64,000 nucleotides of DNA from Seiridium cupressi. Taxonomy: Eukaryota > Ascomycota > Sordariomycetes > Amphisphaeriales > Sporocadaceae. The position numbers were made by a program, and so were the translations under genes. Of this stretch, positions 1 to 11,156 are shown one piece after another (position 1 is the stretch's first letter; the number at the start of each line of letters is the position of its first letter). Location: NCBI GenBank assembly GCA_036674765.1, contig JARVKI010000062.1:62001-126000 (forward strand). The letters are read 5' to 3'. The notes beneath the pieces were generated by a model. It made no database searches, was not told the origin of the DNA, and saw only the letters and a program-made list of their open reading frames with translations.

Positions 1-747
1 CGCACTGGGGGCATCAGTCAGCCCCAGCAAGGCTTAGATGACATGATCTCACATTTAGTCTCGGTACTTCCTGGATCCGGTCCGCGCTTGATCTTGTCTT
101 GACAGCCCAGATGGTATTACTACCCGTTGTAACACTAACGTGGGGTACCTACACTTCAGCACTAATTTCTGACGAGCGAATGGGATAATTGTAGGATTAG
201 CTAGGCGGACGTTAGCGAGTGCATAAGCCTCGAAAGCCTGGGGGCTGTCAAACTTAATTACACAGACGATCGCTTGTAAGTTCTTAAAATACAGCAAGTA
301 AGTGATGTGACTAAGTTGGCTGTTTTCACCACAAAGCAATGAGAACATGAGGATGGGTGCGAGGAGTAGCGTCAACTCATACCAAGTCATTGCAAGGTTG
401 TCAACTTAGTGCCGGCCTTCCGGTGGTGGGCACACCACCTCCCAGCCATGTGTCTTCGTAGCACGGGAGGGCCATCTCGACTGTCTGAGCCTCTCGCTGA
501 GAAGGTCAACCATCTCGCAGTCCTTCAGACATACCTGACCAGCCTTCCTCACAACCAAATTAAGATATAAACTGACTCATCACCGCTTTATCCCCCACCC
601 GCCATTCATTCCATGCCCATCAGAGCTTACTAGACCGACACATAAACTGTCTAAGTAATTTCCGCCTCGACACCAACTATATTTCATTCTTCACCTCATC
701 TGCAAGCTTTCGTTGTAGCGCCTATCAGAGCTTCCCACGAAGTGAAC
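1..747. other. Intergenic leader, no gene recognised
   Basis: I see no supportable gene here. The segment before the first gene is pyrimidine-rich in its last 200 bases, as is common for fungal promoters and 5' leaders. Confidence 0.5.
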
Positions 748-1919
748 ATGCGTTCCGGCCTATTCTCAGTTGCTCTGTTTGCTCTAGGGGTTGCTTGCGC
801 TCCAACTGCGCCGGCCGCTCTGAAGAGGTCATCAGATCAGAAGGATTTTTCATTTCCTCTATCAGATGGGTTTCCAAATGTCGCCCCGGGATCAGTAGCC
901 CTCCAGAGTATACAAAAGCAAGCTCGAGGCACGTTACCAGATGGGCCGCTTCCCACCCATATCGCAGATCTCACTGCCGTCATTTTCCAACTCATTGCTT
1001 TCAATGAGATCTTTGAGGTGGCATACTTCAACAGTCTTGTCAACAACATTACCGCCAACGTTCCTGGATATGAGATCGGTAGTCCTGCTGCTCTCAGGGT
1101 TGTTTCCAACGCTCTTACGGCCGTTATAGCCCAGGAGGAACTTCATGCACTTGGGGCCAATGGAATTCTCCAAGCGGCGGGCCGGAAGACCATCGAACCA
1201 TGTGAATACATTTACCCCGTGGACAATTTTGATGATGCAATCGCTTTTGCGTCTGTTTTCACCGACATCGTTCTCGGGACTCTGCAAGAGGTTTTGACAA
1301 ATTTCGCCATCGACGGTGATGGCCCTAATTTTGTCGGTCTTATTGGCTCTGTCATCGGTCAAGAGGGCGAGCAAAATGGTTTCTATCGGACCATTGGCCA
1401 GCCAACACAAATACCTTCCTCACAGCCATTCCTAACTGCTGCGGCGGGGCAATTCGCTCTATCGGCATTGCACCAGATGGTTATTGTACCCGGATCATGC
1501 CCCGATACAATAGCAGTTCCCACCTTCAGTGCCCTGAAGGTCGAAACAAGCAACATCGGACCACGGACAGAGGCGGTACAATTCAGCTTTCACACCAACG
1601 GAACGGATCCCGACATTGAAGAATTGAGCCTTGTATATATCAATGGGCAAAATCTTCCTGTAGTAGAGAGGCCCGCTGGTGTTCGGTAAGCCAGTCTCCT
1701 CAAACGACGACCATGTCGTGAACGATTTGTATACTAACTGTGACTATCTTTAGGATTTCCAACGGCCTAGTGCAGTTCTCTGCGCCATTTCCGTACCAAA
1801 AGTACCAAATGGACGGTCTCACCATCGCTGCTGTAACAACCAGTGCCGGGCCGTTTGCAAATGCTACTGACGTGGCTTCTAACACACTTTACGGTCCTGG
1901 ATTAATCGAGGTCGCCTAA
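748..1919 (+). CDS. Secreted ferritin-like domain protein (Rds1-like)
   Basis: Two exons, 748-1685 and 1754-1919, joined over a GTAAGC...TTTAG intron give 367 aa. The ATG at 748 is chosen because it starts directly with a signal peptide (hydrophobic to about residue 19, ending in a CAPTAPA stretch). The body resembles the fungal ferritin-like (Ferritin_2, Rds1/stress-response) family: long helices with acidic and His residues such as FNEIFEVAYFN, AQEELHALGANG and IGQEGEQNGFYR that could form a di-metal site. The C-terminal part is beta-rich and ends in LYGPGLIEVA. Members of this family are secreted or wall-associated and are often induced by stress or during sexual development; no enzyme activity can be claimed. 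No neighbour is functionally linked. Confidence 0.85.
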
Positions 1920-3518
1920 TTCTGATGGGGTTGCTGTTGAATTCCGTACGAATTCTTCCTGTTTTATTGTGTTTTGGAGTTTTGTCCAGAAATCAGCGGA
2001 GGCTGCCGACTAGTGCAAGCGAGCGCTGCTTTATTATGCAAGCATTAGCTTTCTCTTCCTTTTTTTATATTAAGGTCTTACTCGATTACTAATGTATTTT
2101 ATTATATTATATTTATGAAACTCTCCTTTTAGTAACAGACTTATAAGTCTTTACGCTTTAAGCTATCTTAAATAAAAATGTGGATAATTTGTTTCTACCA
2201 TGTGTAGCTTTGCCTTCTGGCGCTGTTGAATTACTTGCGACCTCTTAAATCGCAGCGAGCCGTGGACCGAAACTCCACGATTACTTGGCCGTGCATCAAT
2301 TTTTGGCGCAGTCTTTTCACCATTCTCCTGGTTTATGCACTCGCAATTGCCGTTCACATTAGTTCAGCCATAGCCCACCGGCGAAAACAATAATATATTG
2401 TATGTACCTCTGCGTGAGCTGTTCAGCCCTGGCATGGGATCGTTTTTATGGGTATAGAAAACGTAGGTGAAGGAAAGATGAGTCACAAGCGGTTCCAGCC
2501 TACTATAAATGTCCCAGTATAAGCAAATCCATCTGAACGATAAACCCCATCTGTCTGACTGGAAGCTTGTTGGGATGCAACCTCCAGAAACAGAACAAGG
2601 TCGTTGGCATTCGCCAACCCATGTAGAAGGAGCATTAATGAGGATTCAAGACCGCCGCGACATTTACGATTTCTTGGCCATGATTTGCTCAATCAATCAT
2701 GGTTGATATTGGTATAAAATTCGCTCTGGCATAAGTATTTTGGTTCGTGATACATGATCTATTTACCCTCCTTGATGTAGCAGGGGACTAGCTATTGGAG
2801 CTATCACCCAGGCACTCAGCTAAAGTTAGTGACTCGGAGGGAAGTAATTAAGTAAATGGAAGAAGAAAAGGACGAGAGAGGAAAACAAACATATACTGTC
2901 AAACTAACATCTGCTGGGATCCAGACTTATATTTCAACTTCGGACTCGGTGAGCGAAGAGGTCACTCAAGCTGTCTACAATCAATCATCCCACATTGCCC
3001 TTTGAGCTATTATCCTGGAACTATGTCCAGCTTTAGCTGTTACTTCACTCAATTTGGCTGTCTTTCTACGAGCTACAAGTGCCGTTCGCTCCCAGAGTGC
3101 ACATGCTATGGCCTTCTACAAGTTATATATTGATCAATACGACATACAAACACGAGAGTAGAGCAAAAATCCATGAACTATTGCCTTACAGATGCAAGCC
3201 TTGTCCATCCTGATTCCCGCAGCGCACTAGGTTAGGGTTGTGGTGCCAATCGGCCGTCTCAGAATAAGTGTGTAATCAATGACAACAAGGTTGGTCCAGG
3301 CATAATGATAGAATTGGACAGCAGCATTATTACATGCTAATTGTCTCTTCGAAATTCCTCTATAAACTATTCTCGAATAGATTTACCTATGGCCGAACAT
3401 GTCCGCTGTGTTATCATCACGCATGGCGCAGTCTGAACCACAACGGCGCCGGAAACGACGCCTTCGTTTTCGCCAACTCGAAGGTATATATCTTCACAAA
3501 TAACTTTCCCATTGCGAG
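1920..3518. other. Gene-poor spacer
   Basis: The segment 2040-2170 is AT-rich and follows the ferritin-like gene, probably containing its terminator. The remainder holds only short open frames without family features. I recognise no RNA gene or transposon. Confidence 0.5.
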
Positions 3519-4847
3519 TCAAAATCTCACGGTATACAATATCACGCCAGAGACGACCATAAAACAGCCGCTAAAGATCCACGAAAGGTTCCAGTGAAGA
3601 TTCTCTAGATTCGTCCCGATATTGCCGCCGCCTCCAGGGCCGCTGGCGAGAAGGCCTAGCCCGCAAGTCACTGTGCCCAGCCCGATCCTTGTCCCGATCT
3701 TGGATTTGTCCTTGGTCAACCGAAGCAAACTGGTGGTAGCGCGACGAATACGCCGCTGAAGAAGCCGAAGAAGAGAGACACAAAAGTCACGCGGACAAGT
3801 GTCTTGACGGCGACCATGGAAAGGATAAGTATGCCACATATCATAGCCGCAGAGCCAAACAGATCCATTCGGCCAAACTTATCCAACAGGTAATTCGGCA
3901 CCGTCCGCCCAGCTTTGACGTGGCATTCAGAATTGGGATTAGGTAGAATAACAGAGCGGCGTCGGTCAAGCCGGCGGCGCTGGGAAACTGGGAAATGTAT
4001 ACTAGCATGATATACAGCCCCGTAAAGCCCACCGTCGCGCCTAACGTAAAGACGGCGTAAGGCCAGTCGGTAAAAGCCGACCAGTCGAAGATATCACGAG
4101 GCGTTGCCGGCTTCACGCGCATGCCCAAGAATATAACAGGGATATACAAAGTAGCCAGAGTCGTGAAGGCCATAATGCACGTCGCCCAGTCGAAACCGAC
4201 GTCAAATAGTAGGTTATAAAACATGATAGGGTATACCGCACCGCCGTTGGACGACCCGGCGGCCTAGCCGCGTGCTAAAATAGGCCTGCAGCACGGCCAG
4301 CGTGGGCACGAACAGTAACCCGGCGCTAATATGGACAGAGAAGCCCTGGGCGAGATAAACCTGCCAATACGTCTTGCAGATGCTGAGCATTAGGAGCCGA
4401 AGACGATGTGGAAGGACGACAAGCAGGTATTGGAGATGGCCTCGGTCGTAGATGGGCCCGCTGAGCAGGTCGGCCGAGAGCACGGCGAAAGCCTGCCCGC
4501 AACCGGTCCACGAGATGATCGACGAGCTCCCCCTGGAAGATTGCGCTGGACTCGTAGTAGGTCTGGAACACGCGGAAGGTGTTGAGCATGCCCCAGGTAT
4601 TGAAAAGGACGAAGAGGGCGGCGACGACTTGCATCTAGGCGAGCGTGCCGCCGTTGGGCTGCTGTCCCACGGGTGAAGGTCTGGCCCGGCGGGTAGCCGA
4701 GGCGTTTTGGATCGAGGGTGCCACTGATGGGTCCGGCTTTTCGGTCGTGTAGGCGTGGTCTAACTCGGAATCCAATTGGCTATTTGCCGTCGTGTCGGAC
4801 CACACGGACGGCGCAGCCGATAGAACCGGCTCATAGCAGGACAGCAA
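3519..4847 (-). pseudogene. Broken monocarboxylate-type MFS transporter
   Basis: Reading the minus strand, pieces of one MFS permease of the fungal monocarboxylate-transporter (MCT-like) type appear in order but in different frames. They are an N-terminal cytoplasmic segment (4847-4635); a first helix with FNTWGMLNTFRVFQTYYES (4634-4500); the middle with GLLFVPTLAVLQAYFSTRLG (about 4480-4250); the second half with LGMRVKPATPRDIFDW and FTLGATVGFTGLYIMLVYIS (4224-3910); and YLLDKFGRMDLFGSAAMICG (3901-3720). At the start of helix 1 an in-frame TAG stands where the family has Trp (TGG to TAG), and at least four frameshifts follow, near 4525, 4255, 3905 and 3716. The gene cannot encode a working transporter. 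Intact relatives import carboxylates or metabolites. No introns are needed to explain the breaks, so decay is more likely than misread splicing. Confidence 0.8.
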
Positions 4848-5338
4848 TCATTGCTCAGAAAAAAACCGTGGAAATCTTTTCAAGCAGGACAGTATGTTTC
4901 CGATGAGACTTTATCATTAAATACGAGAATGCAACTTGTTATCAGAGCTTATGCTATAGAAATGTATCGTGGATCATGAAGTGCACCTTGAATGGATCCG
5001 ACCCTGCCAGGGTGTAGATGGGCGATGCGATAAGACGATACCCTTGCGCAATGTAGAATGGTAGCTGTATCGACCATATCAGCGTCTTCACGTATGGAGA
5101 GTCATTGCTCTTTACTCACGATGTTCTCATAGTTCGGACATGAAGCAATCTTTTTGCCTCGCGTACCTGGCAAATTGTTCAAGTCAGCCAACTCTCACGG
5201 CGACTATTCTTTCTAACCGGGAATGTACGACTTTCCTTGTATACTCATCGAGCAAGTCACCAATTCCTTTCCTCTGATGAGCAGGACTATCAAGGTTTCA
5301 GCGAGGTATACAATACGACCTCATAATGTCGTCTTACT
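4848..5338. other. Spacer without recognised gene
   Basis: The spacer lies between the decayed transporter and the unrecognised minus-strand gene. I see no coding or RNA feature. Confidence 0.4.
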
Positions 5339-6147
5339 CTACCGCGATGATTGAAGTAGGTTAGTGTAGTACTCGCTCGGGGTCAAGCCAAACTCTTTGT
5401 TATTGTTGCTCGACTTTTCTCCCCATTCTTGAAGCCGGCTAATATACTCGGCTTGCCCGGCAAGCTCCAGGAAACGGTCCCAATCTTCTTTCTCGGCTAG
5501 CCTCTTCTTGTTTGTCAGTCTGTCCCGGCTTTGGCTTTGGCTTTGGAGACTAAGAGATGTAAGAGACTTACGTAGTCCGTAACATACGGCAAACGCGACT
5601 TGCCCGGCTTGAAGAACGCCCGGAAGCCGCGCCACTCTCCATCCTCACGAGCTCCTATAAGCATCCCTGACACTGCTACCCGATCGAGGTGTGAAGACCA
5701 AAATGTCTCGTGCATATCCACGTTAGATTCATATGGAGCACCGCCGAAGAACATAGTCAGCGCCGGTGTTGCAGCTTTGGGTGTCATGGTTCTGTAAGTG
5801 TGATTGTTTCCAGCGTGGAAGCAAGCGGGGTTCGGCTTACGGGCTTGGGCAAATGCTTTGGCCATCCACACGGCGGCTTTCTGGCAATCCTGCCGGGGAA
5901 GCCCCACGCCAGTGAGGTCGATAATATCGACTTTTGAGGCATTCATGCTGGTAATGTCTGAACCCTGAAGGGCTGCTGAGTACGGCCAGACAAAGGTGAG
6001 CCTTGGTTCTGAATAGAATGTTAATGCGGCGCCAGAGCGGGTGATAAGCTGTCGCATGACGTATCGTAAGCACTTCCGGGAAATGGGTCCATACCGATTC
6101 ATACGAATCTCACTGGAAAGCCCACCAAGAATGATACTACAGATAGT
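5339..6147 (-). CDS. Unrecognised intron-containing protein gene, 5' end unresolved
   Basis: An open frame from 6147 down to 5572 continues, over an intron at 5571-5507 (GTAAGT, CTGAC branch, CAAG acceptor), into 5506-5339. The joined product ends in a charged helical tail with KEFGLTPSEYYTNLL. I do not recognise a family. The frame upstream of the ATG at 6102 (ILGGLSSEIRMNRYG) still looks coding, so the true start is probably in an earlier exon around 6200-6470, where a plausible coding stretch (MPYLVGDYNDYGMSEPVIP) lies in another frame. I could not find a phase-consistent splice between them, so the 5' half may be damaged or have more exons. No signal peptide or membrane helix is visible in the part read. 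Confidence 0.45.
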
Positions 6148-6726
6148 CTAGAATCGTCTTGATTCTAGCATTGTGCAATCAAAAAACGATCTCTACTAAC
6201 GATGCCTTAAGCTGATATCTCCACGATGAACGGTCCAGCTATATGGCTGGTAATTCAGTTATGTAGGGATTGTATATCAAGAGAACTGACTGTTACTATT
6301 CAATGAGTTCATGCACGTGAGAAACCCGTCGGCGTGGAGAGGTGGACAAGAAGGAATCACGGGCTCGGACATGCCATAGTCGTTGTAGTCACCAACCAGA
6401 TAGGGCATCAAAGTGAAACAGTTCAAGAGATTTCCTTGCACATCGAATGAGGTTTAGATAGAAAAAAGAATGTATTGACTGGCCGGTCTGATTAAGAGAT
6501 TTGCGTAAGTAGCGCACTGTCGGGGGATCCATGGATACCATTATTACTTCGTATGCTTCGTAAACATTCAAGCCTCGAGCGAGGCTTGCACCACCACCAC
6601 CCACGTCCCCCATGATAGTTCGAGGGCTTAAGCAGTAATCATGCCAGTGAAAGACACCTAACAGCGATCTTAACAATCACATGATTACTCTTCATCCACC
6701 ATGAGTATAATTCCCGCATCACCACT
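6148..6726. other. Probable upstream exon area of the preceding minus-strand gene
   Basis: A minus-strand stretch around 6470-6290 reads as protein-like sequence and may be an additional exon. Nothing else is recognised. Confidence 0.3.
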
Positions 6727-7537
6727 TTAGACGGTCTCGACAATAGAGTACTTGATGTTGTCGAACAGAGTCGAGCCGAGGAGGTTGATTCCGGAGTATG
6801 TGGAAGCCAATCTGACATAGCTGAGGCCCGTGAACTGATTGTTGAGCTTGGCGTACTGCATGCTGGCGGTGACCTTGATACCACTTGCAGGGTTGAAGAG
6901 GAGCTTCTGGTAAGCAATGAGCTTGTTGGTGCTGTCGTAGCCAGCAAGTGCCACAACGCAGCGGGTGGGGAGGACGGCTACCTGGCCAACACAGCCAAAG
7001 TACAGAGAGTCGATACTGAAGCTCGTAGTCGGGGATCCACTGAACTGCGCAGTGAGGATGGGTTTGGTGGTGATGGCCGAGGTCAATGTTCCGTAAACGG
7101 CCGCATTCTTTGGCGAGACCGGTTGGATTCCAAGGATCTTGCTACCCGTCCCAGCGTTGACGGCACCTAAAGTTATGATACTCAACAAGATCGTTCCTGG
7201 ATCTCAGTGGATTTGGGGATTCCTCACCGATACCCGACCAGAAAAGGCCTCCGTACTTGCCAATCTGCTTAAGCCCAGCTGCGCTAGTATCGACTTTCTC
7301 AAAGTCCGCAAGACCATTGAGAGTCTTTGTGGCCCGGGCGTCGACCTCACGCTCATCGAGCTCGAGGTCGCGCGCCTCAAGTTCGAAATCTAGGACGGCA
7401 CGGGCTGCTTCGAGATCACGATCCTCGAGTTCAAAGTCGCGTGCATCAAGCTCGACGTTAGCAGCGTCGATGGGTGCGGGGACGGCCTGGACAAGAGCGG
7501 CAGCCAAAAGGGCCAAAGTTGCAAGAGACTTGTACAT
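6727..7537 (-). CDS. Small secreted protein with acidic pro-region
   Basis: Exons 7537-7228 and 7166-6727 join over a GTGAGG...TTTAG intron to give 249 aa. It starts with a clear signal peptide (MYKSLATLALLAAALVQA, cleavage before VPAP). Residues about 25-70 form a Cys-free acidic segment of repeated E/D-L-E-x-R-D units (for example LEARDLELDEREVDAR), which looks like a pro-region or disordered linker. The C-terminal half (KYGGLFWSGIGAVNAGTG to the end) is Gly/Ser/Thr-rich and beta-prone, with two Cys residues (FGCVGQVAVLPTRCV) that could form a disulfide. Comparable small secreted proteins are common in plant-associated and saprotrophic fungi, but I recognise no function. The phase-consistent splice and absence of stops make it a real gene. 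Confidence 0.75.
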
Positions 7538-10084
7538 CCTGATTGGAGGTAATGTGGTTGGTGGCTTTGAAGCGGGATGTGTTGGCAGGAGTATCTAGGA
7601 CGTGGGATATTGGATTGATCTGAGAGCTGTGTGAATGAATTTCTACTTTTGGTCAACGAGGATCCTTTTATATCTCAATCTGGTGTCCTGAAAGATCCGA
7701 TAGGTGGACCAATACACTATTCATGGGTGACGAGAGTGTTTCTGCAAAGGCTTAACTTACAGTAAGCCTCTGTGCCTAGACAGCAGCTCAGCCGCAGTAG
7801 AAAAGGTTGAAACACGACCACGATTTTCGGTAGCAAAGCGCCTCTTCGAAAGCCTTCCACTCTTTACTGGATGGTTTTTTTTTTTCGTCTGGGTTTTAAT
7901 GCCCAAGCTAATGTAGAGTAAGACTCTAGTTCGTATTCTGGTAAAGACCTGAAAAGCAAATTAAGCTTATAGTATATCGCAGATTGAGTGGAACACCTGA
8001 TTTATAGTATGCAGACTGATCATAAAGTTAGCCTTTAGTCTGCGAGAAAATGGCCAACTACCCGGCTCATGTAAAACTACTACACGTTTTGCAAACTAAA
8101 GATTGGATCGCAATTCGGGAAATTTCACTCCGCGTTAAGGCTAAAATTCTAGAAGTCATATACTGTAGTTGAGGCAGAAGTCATATGGTGAATGGAAGAA
8201 TGACCACAGTCCCGATAATATCACCGTTGTGGGCAAGACATGTCTTCCCAATAAACACTGGATCCGGGAATTTTAGTTGAGTTCGATCATGATCCACACA
8301 TATGTCGACATTGAAGACCCAAACTCTCCGGGAGGCTGGTTTCTGGGAATCATAGACTTCGTCGCATGGCAAGAGGAGGTCTCAAGTTTGGCGATGTGTG
8401 GCCATAACGTTCGGAGCACACGAGAAGAATCTATGGAGAGGAGGTTTTCTAAGTCACCGGCATGGCTTGCAACCGAAAATTCCACATGGATAATCACACC
8501 ACCTCGCCAATTCTCGTCATTCACGGGAGACTGGCGGTTGAGACAATTCCGGCTATCACGCCGCCAGGTCTTAGGACAGCGTGGCAAACATCAACGGTTT
8601 ACCACTCCCAACCAACTCAAAAAGGTCACACCAGGCAGTCAACGGATATGCCGCGTGAATTAGGTGTAGAAAATGAATAACGTTAGATATTATTCATGTC
8701 GATCCGCGCAGATTTAATAGTTGTAAATAACCATCACCATACTACTGTACATGGTACTGTATATGTAAGGAAAGCGATCGAATTGTCGCCATTGTCCGTT
8801 ACAAATATAATTGATGCAGTCCTCAGTAGTGAATAGTCAAGTAAGTTAATTTCCTCCATCTTGATAATGTCCAGCATGATACTAACGTCTATCCCGTCAC
8901 AACCCGTTGCTGGCGCGCTACCTGCGCATGTCGTACGATCAACTTTTGAAGATCGATTACAAGCACGGACACGAACTCGGTTCTCGGGATGTCGGCAGCG
9001 TTTCAAATCCACAGCGAGCAGATTCTGGACAAAAACACCAGAGATAAAGTTCATCTCCTCAAACCTTCTCCACCTGTGTAACCGCGGAGCTGGTAGAAAC
9101 TAATGCTCGTGACGTGACTTATCAGTTCACGATGTATGGAAAAGGAAAACGTGGCACACGAGCGTCTCGTCCCCGGATCTCGGCTGTCAACTAGAGCCCC
9201 AAGTGTATCTTAAACTCTATTTATTGCTTTTACGATCTGCCACCGTTGAAACGTCAATATCAGTCTACTCTTCATATGGTAATGCCAAGTTCACCAACCA
9301 AATGGTTGTGAATCTTGTCTTCATCAGAGACGAGTCCAAGTTCTTTTCCTTGATTCATTCACCGCTAGGGGTCTCACCAGGATGCCGAATCGGGCCATTA
9401 TTGCGGCTTGGATCGCCCAGTCGGTTACGGCTAACTGCAGACTGAATTAAGCCACCATGGAATTTCTTGGAGTGGCGCTTAGATTCTGTTGTGACAGCTC
9501 ACAGCTACTTTGAAGCTCCTAGCCACTGCCAAGAAAGTCAGTGTAGAGACTGGGAAGCAGTATTGTGCGTCAGACCATAGCTATTAGCAGCTTTACGAAA
9601 CAGATATTTCTATCAACTGGCTGACGGTATTCTCTCAGTATGTAAACTAGTAGTTTAAGCTCCAATAAGCTGGAGACCCTCAGATAATATCCTAAAAAAT
9701 GCATATACCTCTACAAGATTCCTTTGTGCGCCCGAGCGTTACCAAAGATGTTGAACCTGCTGTCAAAGCACGATCAGAAGTATAACTAAACAGTAATTGG
9801 CAGTGACAGCCGTTAGGAGACTGGCAACCTGACATGGTTCTTTTTCTTGTAGTGGCGTTTGAGACGGGAATTCAGCTGAACTCCGAGCACCAGTTGTGGT
9901 GAGCAAAACTTCTAGCTTCTGGAATCCCAACATAAAATCGCCGTTAGGATGAAGCAATATCTATTCCTCGGCTAACCGTGTCTCATTGTGACATGAGGTG
10001 GGTATCATCTGAACCAAAAGCAAACCTATAACGCCCATATGATCCGGACCCTCATCGCCAACCAATGCTGTTCCCCCCAGTCCT
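7538..10084. other. Gene-poor region
   Basis: This is 2.5 kb without a gene I can support. Open frames near 8180-8680 occur on both strands in overlapping positions without recognised motifs or splice continuity. No RNA gene or transposon was identified. Confidence 0.45.
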
Positions 10085-10671
10085 TTACCGGAGCTTGATC
10101 ACTGCTTCCAGACAGCTGACCAGTCGCTCTCGTTCACCCACGCCCAACGCCAGCCCATTCTCCTCCTCCTCTGGCATGATCTCATCAACCGTCCCCAAAC
10201 TGCCCGTCCGTAACTGGACTTCTACATCTCCTTGCCCTTGAAAGAAGGCAGCGACATTGACTACCTTCTCAATAGCCTTGCCAGCACCAATCACCACGAC
10301 CTCGCGCGCATTCCCCAGCGCAATTCCATCGTCTGGTCCCTTTTGCAGGGCCTCTATGCGTTTCGACAGCGGAAGAAGATGATTTTTAGCGGCCACCTTA
10401 TTGGTGAGAGATTGTGGGTCGGTTGAAGATACGGCTCGAAGAGACTTGTCGAGCTGCTTGCGTACTCTGGTTGTAATGGAGCGGAACGGCGAGCGGCCGT
10501 TGACGTAGATGCGATGCGCGGAGTGGGTGCTGGGATCGCGGCGGGGGAGTGCACCTCGGTGAACAGCCTGGCCTGGTCGAAGTTAGACGGCGTCACGGAA
10601 GTAGTTGTTGTAGGAGACTGACCTTTGGTAATATGTGATGGCTTCTTTAGTGTCGCTTTGGAAGATGCCAT
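10085..10671 (-). CDS. POP7: RNase P/MRP protein subunit Pop7/Rpp20
   Basis: A 49-base first exon (10671-10623, MASSKATLKKPSHITK) is joined over a 50-base intron (GTCAGT, CTAAC branch, ACCAG) to 10572-10085, giving 178 aa. Without this splice the frame would be wrong. The product has the Alba-like fold pattern of Pop7/Rpp20: HRIYVNGRSPFRSITTRVRKQL, a helix ending in LLPLSKRIEAL, the strand REVVVIGAGKAIEKVVNVAAFF and the strand DVEVQLRTGSLGTVDE, with a basic N-terminus. Pop7 pairs with Pop6/Rpp25 on the P3 arm of the RNase P and MRP RNAs and acts in nucleolar and nuclear tRNA and rRNA processing. It is divergently transcribed from RAV2 with 485 bases between the starts. Confidence 0.85.
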
Positions 10672-11156
10672 GATGAAGGCGAGTCGATTGGGGAAATCAA
10701 CTGGACAAGAAGATCCAATGCGTCTCCAGATGCCTAGCGCAACACCCGCTTATTACATCGAAATGCCAAAGTGTGGCCTCTAGATATCCTTGAGGTCAAG
10801 AGCTTGTGATGACTGGAACTGCATGGAAGCTGCAGCAGGATCTCTAAAATCCCGAAAAGGAACGTGGGGTTTTCAGCGGAGGCATTCCGCCGGCCAGGGT
10901 TGGCCCACCGCGTTAGAGCCGCTAAAGCTTACATCGTAGCGAGCAGCACTACCTATTCCCCGGTGCCTGTCGGCGAGCTGTCGCAGCTCACTAGTCGCAG
11001 CTCCCCACCTTGTGACGTGCCATCTTCAACTTCTCAGTAGCCTTCGCGCCGTGCTAGACGAAGGCAGCCTCATTCCACCGAGCCGCTATGACCTTATGAT
11101 ATACAGTTGCCTGAAGGCAGCGACCATTCGACTGAGCAGAAGAAGACAGCATCAAT
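10672..11156. promoter_or_regulatory. Shared divergent promoter region POP7/RAV2
   Basis: The 485-base region separates the divergent start codons of POP7 and RAV2 and must contain both promoters. No specific operator is recognised. Confidence 0.45.

Noticed and set aside
55..390. 111-residue minus-strand open frame
   Set aside because: No motif, no splice continuity, and the composition is not protein-like after the first hydrophobic stretch.
837..1410. Minus-strand open frames up to 158 residues opposite the ferritin-like gene
   Set aside because: They are antisense shadows of a well-supported coding exon.
6389..6676. Minus-strand frame with GDVGGGGASLARG, reminiscent of a methyltransferase motif I
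   Set aside because: The rest of the frame has none of the following methyltransferase motifs and another frame over the same bases reads better as protein.
8181..8680. Overlapping open frames on both strands, up to 128 residues
   Set aside because: They overlap on opposite strands, show no recognised motif and have no supporting splice sites; the region is reported as gene-poor.
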